Positions 29,448 through 36,332 of a stretch of DNA of 36,332 bases are shown piece after piece. The stretch comes from Actinomycetota bacterium (GTDB lineage: Bacteria > Actinomycetota > Acidimicrobiia > Acidimicrobiales > CADCSY01). The notes below the pieces were generated by a model. It was not told the origin of the DNA. It did no database searches and saw only the letters and a list, made by a program, of their open reading frames with translations. Location of the stretch: positions 1 to 36,332 of the forward strand of contig JADDQY010000068.1 of the NCBI GenBank assembly GCA_016781135.1, read 5' to 3'. The position numbers and the translations under genes are program-made. The number at the start of each line of letters is the position of its first letter. Position 1 is the first letter of the stretch.

Positions 29448-32400
29448 CCGCAGGCGGAAGTGCGCTCGACGGCGTACGGCAGGGCGGCCGTCGACCTGCT
29501 CGTCGGTCAGGTCAGGGAGCTGAAGGCTGGTGACCCCCTCGCCCCGGTCACCGTCGTCGTCGCCTCCAACTACGCCGCCGTCTCGACCCGACGTGCCCTC
29601 GCCGCCCATCCGGGCGGCATCGCCAACGTCTCGTGCCTGACGCTCTACCGCCTGGCCGAGCGCTTGGGAGGCGCTCGGCTGGCCGCCGCCGGCCGGCGGC
29701 CGCTGTCGGCGCCAGTCCTCGCCCAGGCAGTGCGCGGCGTGCTCGCCGCCGAGCCCGGGATCTTCGCCCCCGTCGCTCGCCATCCCGCCACCGAGCTCGC
29801 CCTGGTCGACGCCACGCGAGAGCTCGCCGGCGTCAGCGAGCATGCCCTCGACGCCCTCGCCGCGTCCAGTGCCCGAGCCGCCGACGTCGTGCGCGTGGCC
29901 CGCCGTGCCCGCCATGAGCTCTGCTCTCGCTGGCACGACGAGCACGACCTCGTTCGCGCCGCCACCGCCGCCGTCCGCACCGGTGTGCTCGGCGAACCGG
30001 TGGTGCTGCACCTGCTCCAGGACCTGTCGCCGTCTGCCGCCGACCTCGTGGGGGCCCTGGCCGACCACAGCGTGCTCGTGGTCAACGTCGGCCTGACCGG
30101 GGACGCCGGCGCCGATCGCCGGGTCCTCGAGGCTCACACCCGAGCGGGCATCGCTGCCGACGCCACGGGCGTCGGTGCCCCGTGCGCCTCGTCCGTCGTG
30201 AGCACCAGCGATCCCGACGAGGAGGTCCGGGCCGCCATCCGCCGGGTCGTGGAGTGGATGCGCGCCGGGATCCGGCTGGGGCGCACCGCGCTCCTCTACG
30301 GCACCGCCGATCCCTACGCCCGTCTGCTCCACGAGCAGCTGGCGGCCGCCGGCATCCCCCACAACGGTGCGCCCGTGCGCTCCATCGGCGACATGCTCCT
30401 CGGCCGCACCGTCCGCTCGCTCCTGGCCTTGCCCGACCGAGGCTTTCGCCGCTCCGACGTGCTCGCCACTCTCACCGGCGCCCCACTGCTTGCCGGCGAA
30501 GCCCGCGCCCCCACCCGCGCCTGGGAGCGCATATCCCGGGCCGCCGGGGTGGTGGACGACGACGACTGGCGCCGGCGACTGGAGGTGTTCGCCCTCGAGC
30601 AGCGCCGCCGCGCCGAGGCCGCCGACCACGAAGAACGCGACCGCCTGGCCGAGCACCTCCGCCGCGACGCCAACCGAGCCGAGCAGCTGGCCACCTTCGT
30701 GCACGACCTCCGCGACGACCTGGCCGCCGGCGAGGGCCGTGGCTCGTGGGCGACCAAGGCGGCGTGGGTGAAGCATCTCATCGTCCGCTACCTGGGAGAC
30801 GAACGCCACCGCATCCGCTGGCCAGAGGAGGAGCAGGAGGCGGCCGAGCGGGTCGAGGGCGCCCTCGACCGCCTGGCCTCCCTCGACGCCACCGGCGGCC
30901 CGGCACCGTCGGTGGAGGTGTTCCGCCGCACGCTCGACGCCGAGCTCGAGGTGGCGCTGCGGCGGGTGGGGCGCTTCGGCGAGGGGGTGCTGGTCGGGCA
31001 CGTCTCGATGGCCGTCGGCGTCGGACTCGACCGGGTCGTCGTGCTCGGCATGGCCGAGGGCGCCTTCCCGCCCCGGCGACTGGAGGACTCGCTGCTTCCC
31101 GACGACGAGCGGCGCGCCGCGTGCGGGGAGCTCACCTTGCGCGCCGACCGGCTCCAGGACGACCGCCGCCAGCTCCTCGCCGCCGTGGCCGCCGCCGAAG
31201 AGGCGACGCTGAGCTTTCCCCGCGGCGACCTGCGCCGCTCCGGCGACCGGGCGGCGTCGCGCTGGCTGCTGGCCGACGTCGCCCGCCTCCGCCGACGAGA
31301 GGCGGTGTTCACCGCCGACCTCGCCACCATCGACGAGCCGTGGCTCGACCAGGTGCCGTCGTACGTCTCCGGGTTGGTGGGCACCGCCTTCCCCGCCACC
31401 GCCCAGGACCTCCGCCTCGTCGCCATGCTGCGCGACCCGGCGTCGGTCGTCGCCACCGAGCCGGTGCTGGCCGCCGGCATGGCCCTCGCCGAAGCCCGAC
31501 GCAGCGACCGGTTCACCCGCTTCGACGGCAACCTCGCCGGCGTCACCCTCCCCGACTACGCCTCGTCGGGCGTCGTCTCCGCCACCCGGCTCCAGTCGTG
31601 GGCCGAGTGTCCCCACGCCTTCTTGATGCAGTACTTGCTGGGCGTCGAGGTCGTCGAGGACCCCGAGCGCCGCCTCGAGATGAACCCGCTCGACAAGGGC
31701 GCCCTCGTCCACGAGATCCTCGACAAGTTCGTCGCCGCCGCCGTCGGAGCCGGCCGGGCGCCACGGTGGAGCGACGACGACCGCGGGCGCCTCCTGTCGA
31801 TCGCCGACGAGGTGTGCCGCGCCCACCAAGAGCGAGGCGTGACCGGGCGGGCGCTGTTCTGGCGGCGTGACCGGGCCCGGCTGGTCGCCGACCTCGAGCG
31901 CTTCCTGGCCGAGGACACCGGACGGCCCGTCGCCACCGAGCTCGCCTTCGACGGCGCCCCGTACCCGCTTCCCGACGGCCGCGCCGTGTTTTTCCGCGGC
32001 GCAGTCGACCGCGTCGACGAGCGCGGCGACGGTGGCGTCACGGTGATCGACTACAAGACGGGCGCCAGCCACTCCTACGAGGGATTGAGCGCCGAAGACC
32101 CGCACCTGCACGGCACCCACCTGCAGCTGGCTGTGTACGGCACCGCCGTCGAGCACGTCCTCGACCGCAGCCCTGTCGACGCCCTCTACTGGTTCGTCAC
32201 CGCCAGGGGGAAGTTCGAGCGCATCGGCTACGAGGTGACGCCGGCCGTGCGCGACAACGTCGGCACCGCCATCGCCGAGATCGTCGACGGCATCCGCGCC
32301 GGGGTCTTCCCGCTCCGCCCCAAGGCCGATCCGTCCTACACCCACGTCGACTGCTGGTACTGCTCGCCCGACGGGCTGAGCACGCACGAGGCGCGCCGCA

Positions 32401-32483
32401 CCTGGGAGGCGAAGCGCACTGATCCCGCACTGGCCGGCTACACGGCCCTGTGTGAGCCGGAGGTGATCGATGGCGGCGGTTGA
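29445..32483 (+). CDS. AddB-like helicase-nuclease subunit (PD-(D/E)XK nuclease family)
   Basis: No Walker A at N-terminus (VTVVVASNYAAVSTRRALAAHPGG); CPHAFLMQYLLGVEVV, DKGALVHEILDKF, GAVDRVDERGDGGVTVIDYKTG (PD-(D/E)XK), CWYC near C-terminus; start reassigned from 29106. Confidence 0.85.
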   Translation: MPQAEVRSTAYGRAAVDLLVGQVRELKAGDPLAPVTVVVASNYAAVSTRRALAAHPGGIANVSCLTLYRLAERLGGARLAAAGRRPLSAPVLAQAVRGVLAAEPGIFAPVARHPATELALVDATRELAGVSEHALDALAASSARAADVVRVARRARHELCSRWHDEHDLVRAATAAVRTGVLGEPVVLHLLQDLSPSAADLVGALADHSVLVVNVGLTGDAGADRRVLEAHTRAGIAADATGVGAPCASSVVSTSDPDEEVRAAIRRVVEWMRAGIRLGRTALLYGTADPYARLLHEQLAAAGIPHNGAPVRSIGDMLLGRTVRSLLALPDRGFRRSDVLATLTGAPLLAGEARAPTRAWERISRAAGVVDDDDWRRRLEVFALEQRRRAEAADHEERDRLAEHLRRDANRAEQLATFVHDLRDDLAAGEGRGSWATKAAWVKHLIVRYLGDERHRIRWPEEEQEAAERVEGALDRLASLDATGGPAPSVEVFRRTLDAELEVALRRVGRFGEGVLVGHVSMAVGVGLDRVVVLGMAEGAFPPRRLEDSLLPDDERRAACGELTLRADRLQDDRRQLLAAVAAAEEATLSFPRGDLRRSGDRAASRWLLADVARLRRREAVFTADLATIDEPWLDQVPSYVSGLVGTAFPATAQDLRLVAMLRDPASVVATEPVLAAGMALAEARRSDRFTRFDGNLAGVTLPDYASSGVVSATRLQSWAECPHAFLMQYLLGVEVVEDPERRLEMNPLDKGALVHEILDKFVAAAVGAGRAPRWSDDDRGRLLSIADEVCRAHQERGVTGRALFWRRDRARLVADLERFLAEDTGRPVATELAFDGAPYPLPDGRAVFFRGAVDRVDERGDGGVTVIDYKTGASHSYEGLSAEDPHLHGTHLQLAVYGTAVEHVLDRSPVDALYWFVTARGKFERIGYEVTPAVRDNVGTAIAEIVDGIRAGVFPLRPKADPSYTHVDCWYCSPDGLSTHEARRTWEAKRTDPALAGYTALCEPEVIDGGG

Positions 32484-35400
32484 CCAGGCCGCGCGCGACG
32501 CCATCCGCCAGCGCCTCGACGAGACGATGTTCGTCGAGGCCGGTGCCGGCTCCGGCAAGACCAAGTCACTCGTCGACCGGTTCGTGGCGCTGGTCGAAGA
32601 CGGCGTCGAGGCCGACCGCATCGCCGCCATCACCTTCACCGAGAAGGCCGCCGGGGAGCTCGCCGACCGCATCCGGGTCGAGCTGCAGAAGGGGTCGGCG
32701 ACCTCCCAGCGCTGCCGTGACGCCCTGGCCGCCCTCGACCGCTCCGCCATCTGCACGCTGCACGCCTTCGCCCAGCGACTCCTCACCTCCCACCCCATCG
32801 AGGCGGGACTGCCGCCCCGCCTCACCGTGCTCGACGAGATCGCCTCCCAGATCGCCTTCGAGGCACGATGGGAGGCGTTCCTGGACCGCATCATCGATGA
32901 CGACGACCTCGAGCGGCCGCTGCGGCTCCTGCTGGCCGCCGGCGCCCGCATGGATCACCTGCACGAGGTGGCGGTGAAGTTCGGCCAGAACTGGGACCTC
33001 GTGGCCGAGCGGCTGGACGGTCGAGCGGTGGGCGATGTGCCGCCCGTCGACGTCGCGCCGCTGGCCGACGCCGTCGACGCCCTCTCCGCCCGCCGCGCCG
33101 AGTGCTCGCAGGATGCCGACAAGCTGGTGCGGCGGCTCGACGAGCTGGCGGTGTGGGCGGAGAGCCTGCGAACCGCTGCCGACGAGGACGCCCGTCTCGA
33201 GGTCCTCCTGTCCGCACCGAGCTTCGCCGCCGGGGTCGGGCGCAAGCCGGCCTGGGGCGACATCGAGTCGGTGCGCGACCAGGTGCGCGCCCTCGAGCAG
33301 ATGCGTGACCGGCTGCGCGACTGCGTTCAGCACGCCTGCCTCGAGCGCCTCGCCCAGGAGTTGGCCCGCTTCACGGTGGCCGCCGCCGCCGAGCGCCGCG
33401 CTGCAGGCGAGCTCGAGTTCCACGATCTGCTCGTGCTCGGTCGCGCCGTGCTGCGTGATCGGGGCCAGGGCGTGGCCGTCCGTGCCGCCCTCCACCGGCG
33501 CTACCGGCACCTGCTGCTCGACGAGTTCCAGGACACCGATCCGATCCAGATCGAGCTGGCGGTGCTCATCGCCTCCACCGATCCCGACGCCGCCTTCAAG
33601 GAGTGGTCCGAGGTCGAGGTCGAACCCGGTGCGTTGTTCTTCGTCGGCGACCCGAAGCAGTCGATCTACCGGTTCCGCCGGGCCGACATCGCCGTGTTCC
33701 TCCGTGCCCGCCATGCCCTCGGCGGGGACCGCCAGGAGCTCACCACCAACTTCCGGACCGTGCCGCGGATCCTGGCCTGGGTCAACCACACCTTCGGCCA
33801 GCTGATCGAGGCCGAGGGCGAGTCGCAACCGGAGTACATCGCCCTCCAGCCCGCCCGGAGCGCGTCGCCCTCGGGCCCGGCAGTCGCGTTCATCGGGATG
33901 GGTGAGCACGCGAGGACCTGGCGAGCCGGCGAGCTCCGCCGGGCCGAGGCCGCCGACGTCGCTGCGGTGATCCGGGAGGTGATCGGCGAGCGCTGGTCGG
34001 TGTTCGACGAGGAGACCCGGTGCTGGCGCGACCCTCGCTGGAGCGACGTCGCCATCCTCCTGCCCGCCCGCACGTCGCTGCGCCAGCTCGAGCGGGCTCT
34101 CGACGACGCCGCCGTCCCCTACCGGGCCGAGACCTCGTCGCTCGTCTACGGGACCGGCGAGGTGCGCGACCTGTTGACGGTAGCCCGCGCCGTGGAGGAC
34201 CCGACCGACTCCCTGGCGGTGGTGGCCGCCCTCCGTACGCCGGCGTTCGGGTGCGGTGACGACGACCTCTACGTGTGGAAGACGGCCCACAGGGGCCGGT
34301 GGGACCACCAGTCACCGATTCCCGAAGGGGCAGCGGACCACGTCGTGGCGCGCGGGTTGGCCTGGCTGAACGGGCTCCACCGGGAGCGAACTTGGCTGTC
34401 ACCGAGTCAGGTGCTGGAGCGCATCGTGCGAGAGCGGCGGCTGATGGAGGTCGCCTTCGTCCATCCCCGGCCCCGCGACCTGTGGCGGCGGCTGAGGTTC
34501 GTGGTCGACCAGTGCCGGGCCTGGGAGGAGGCCGGCGGTGGCACGTTGCGCGACTACCTGCGGTGGGTGAAGCTGCAGTCGGCCGCGGGGTCGCGCGTCA
34601 TCGAGACCGTCCTGCCCGAGACCGACGACGACGCCGTGCGCATCCTCACCGTCCACGGCGCCAAGGGCCTCGAGTTCCCGATCACCGTGCTCTCGGGGAT
34701 GACGACGCAGCTCCGCGGCCGCCAGTCGGGGGTGCAGGTGCTGTTCCCCCCGACCGACGGCTGGGCGCTTCGGCTGAAGAAGGACCTCGAAACCGACGAG
34801 TTCAGGGACTTCCAGCCCATCGACGAGCAGATGGACGCCCACGAGCGGCTCCGCCTGCTCTACGTCGCCGCCACTCGCGCCCGGGACCACCTGGTGGTGT
34901 CGGTCCACCGCAAAGAGGCGGGAAACCGAGCGCCGAGCGCCGCCGAGCTTTTCTACGAAAAGGGCTGGGAACCCTCACTCGTCGTCCCCCTCGCCTTCGT
35001 CGGCGAGCTCCAGGACTCGCCGACGACCACAGCGTTCCACATCGGCGGCGTCGCGCCCCCGCCCCTCGACGAATGGGAGCGTGAGAGGGCAGCGGCGTTC
35101 ACAACGGGGACGCAGCCCGTCGCCGTGTCGGCGACCCGCCTCGCCGAGGAGGCGTCGCGCGCCGCTGAACTCGAGCGGCTCGCCGGGCTGGAGAAGGACG
35201 CCCGCGACGTCGACCTGCCCCCCTGGCAGAAGGGCCGGTACGGCTCGGCCGTCGGCCGGGCGGTGCATGCGGCGCTGCAGACGGTCGACCTGGTCACCGG
35301 TGAGGGCCTCGAGGACGCCGCCGCCGCCCAGGCCGCGGCGGAGGGGGTGCTCGGCAAGGAGGGCGTGGTCGTCGCCCTGTGCCAATCGGCGCTGGCGTCC

Positions 35401-35709
35401 GAGGTTGTGCAGCGCGCCGCCCAACGGCCCCACTGGCGTGAGGTCTACGTCGGGGCACCGCACGAGGTCTACGGCGTGCTCGAGGGCTACGTCGACCTCC
35501 TCTACCGAGACGACGACGGCTTGGTGGTCGTCGACTACAAGACCGATGCCTGGCGCGCCGACGCCGAGCTCGACAGCAAGGTCGACCGGTATCGACCGCA
35601 GTTGCAGGCCTACGTGGAGGCCCTGCGTGTGGCCGTCGGACCGGTTGTGGGCGCCACTCTGCTCTTCCTCAGTACGAACGGGTCGTTCGCACGGCAGGTG
35701 CCGGTGTGA
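32470..35709 (+). CDS. AddA/RecB-like UvrD-family helicase-nuclease
   Basis: MFVEAGAGSGKTKSLVDRFVALV (Walker A), ITFTEKAAGELADRIR, LLLDEFQDTDPIQIEL (Walker B), VGDPKQSIYRFRRADI, ILTVHGAKGLEFPITVL, GYVDLLYRDDDGLVVVDYKTD (nuclease); 14-nt overlap with the AddB-like gene. Confidence 0.93.
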   Translation: MAAVDQAARDAIRQRLDETMFVEAGAGSGKTKSLVDRFVALVEDGVEADRIAAITFTEKAAGELADRIRVELQKGSATSQRCRDALAALDRSAICTLHAFAQRLLTSHPIEAGLPPRLTVLDEIASQIAFEARWEAFLDRIIDDDDLERPLRLLLAAGARMDHLHEVAVKFGQNWDLVAERLDGRAVGDVPPVDVAPLADAVDALSARRAECSQDADKLVRRLDELAVWAESLRTAADEDARLEVLLSAPSFAAGVGRKPAWGDIESVRDQVRALEQMRDRLRDCVQHACLERLAQELARFTVAAAAERRAAGELEFHDLLVLGRAVLRDRGQGVAVRAALHRRYRHLLLDEFQDTDPIQIELAVLIASTDPDAAFKEWSEVEVEPGALFFVGDPKQSIYRFRRADIAVFLRARHALGGDRQELTTNFRTVPRILAWVNHTFGQLIEAEGESQPEYIALQPARSASPSGPAVAFIGMGEHARTWRAGELRRAEAADVAAVIREVIGERWSVFDEETRCWRDPRWSDVAILLPARTSLRQLERALDDAAVPYRAETSSLVYGTGEVRDLLTVARAVEDPTDSLAVVAALRTPAFGCGDDDLYVWKTAHRGRWDHQSPIPEGAADHVVARGLAWLNGLHRERTWLSPSQVLERIVRERRLMEVAFVHPRPRDLWRRLRFVVDQCRAWEEAGGGTLRDYLRWVKLQSAAGSRVIETVLPETDDDAVRILTVHGAKGLEFPITVLSGMTTQLRGRQSGVQVLFPPTDGWALRLKKDLETDEFRDFQPIDEQMDAHERLRLLYVAATRARDHLVVSVHRKEAGNRAPSAAELFYEKGWEPSLVVPLAFVGELQDSPTTTAFHIGGVAPPPLDEWERERAAAFTTGTQPVAVSATRLAEEASRAAELERLAGLEKDARDVDLPPWQKGRYGSAVGRAVHAALQTVDLVTGEGLEDAAAAQAAAEGVLGKEGVVVALCQSALASEVVQRAAQRPHWREVYVGAPHEVYGVLEGYVDLLYRDDDGLVVVDYKTDAWRADAELDSKVDRYRPQLQAYVEALRVAVGPVVGATLLFLSTNGSFARQVPV

Positions 35710-35929
35710 GGTCCGAGTGTGACCTCGGACAAGCCTGACAGCGCGCTGAGCGATTACCGGTAGCCACTGGCGTGTGGTGCGGTGACGAGGGACGTGCCGC
35801 TTTCGTGTCCGTGTGACTGCGGACCGGCGGTGCCCGCCCCGCCGGCCCGGGCCGACTTAGCCAGCGGGCAAGCGAGTTCGGGTAGCGGCGAGGAGCGATG
35901 GAAGAGAAATCGCCGCGGTAGCCGGAGCG

Positions 35930-36260
35930 CGCCTGACGCAGCGCCACCCTGGACCCGAACGAGCCACCAGGGCGGTGGTGGGGTGAGGGCTGCACCGCCA
36001 TGGACCTGGCCGGCGACGTCCAGCACCCCCAGGGCGTGGGGCGAGGCCAGGTCCTCGAATGCCACCAGGCCCCGGGGTAGAGCTCGCGGAGCGTCCGGCA
36101 CAGCTGGTTCACCTGTCGCTGGCGCGTCCAGATCATCATCAACGGGGTTGGCTGGGGCCAGCACCTTGACAACCTCGGCCAGCTCGCTCTCGCCGGCTAC
36201 TGGCCGGTGCTTGTGACCATGGGTACAGGACTTGTGGGGCCCCCGGCAGTATCTGGTTTC
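35930..36260 (-). mobile_element. IS110-family transposase remnant (frameshifted, truncated)
   Basis: Three reverse frames join: HKHRPVAGESELAEVVKVLA | MMIWTRQRQVNQLCRTLRELYPGA | LVAFEDLASPHALGVLDVAG, resembling the central part of IS110 transposases. Confidence 0.6.
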
Positions 36261-36292
36261 AGGAGATCCCGGACAGCTGTCGCGAGACATGG

Positions 36293-36332
36293 CGGCGCCC
36301 CCGGGAGGATTCGAACCTCCGACGCACGGTTT
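36293..36332 (-). tRNA. 3' portion of a tRNA gene (truncated by window end; anticodon outside window)
   Basis: Reverse strand AAACCGTGCGTCGGAGGTTCGAATCCTCCCGGGGGCGCC: T-arm GGAGG-TTCGAAT-CCTCC followed by acceptor 3' strand. Confidence 0.75.

Noticed and set aside
29430-32951. 1173-aa reverse-strand ORF
   Set aside because: Antisense to the AddB-like gene; low-complexity translation with no recognisable motifs, an effect of high-GC codon bias.
32566-34308. 580-aa reverse-strand ORF inside the AddA-like gene
   Set aside because: Antisense shadow ORF; plus-strand reading has all helicase motifs.

Overview
High-GC chromosomal window (actinobacterial in character, probably Acidimicrobiia-like) carrying mostly housekeeping and metabolic genes. 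Genes I recognise: O-methyltransferase, membrane metallophosphoesterase (frameshifted), DUF2795 protein, B12-binding radical SAM protein, PadR regulator, MerR regulator plus a metallothionein-like Cys-rich protein, MazG-like protein, aspartate kinase/aspartate-semialdehyde dehydrogenase (ask-asd), cyclophilin-type PPIase, S51-like peptidase, leucyl/phenylalanyl-tRNA-protein transferase (aat), 5'-3' exonuclease with acyl-CoA carboxylase beta and epsilon subunits, a decayed mannosyltransferase/GT2/methyltransferase locus, TypA GTPase, two CHRD-like secreted proteins, an Asp-box (BNR) surface protein, an ECF sigma factor, an amidase, a Gfo/Idh/MocA oxidoreductase fused in frame to a triosephosphate isomerase, an AddB/AddA-like helicase-nuclease pair, an IS110-like transposase remnant and the 3' end of a tRNA. 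Most notable observations: (1) the oxidoreductase-TIM single ORF, which may be real or may result from one missing C in a C-run; (2) a MerR regulator with an operator dyad in a 20-bp promoter spacer, a probable leaderless start and an overlapping 8-Cys metallothionein-like ORF; (3) a GT2/methyltransferase chimeric pseudogene with an in-frame TAG; (4) an ECF sigma/anti-sigma/CHRD locus beside a new-looking two-Cys repeat protein; (5) a recurrent pattern of single-base indels in G/C runs that breaks at least eight reading-frame positions and must be resolved before calling any of these genes pseudogenes or fusions. All family calls come from reading the translations and motifs; no database search was run.
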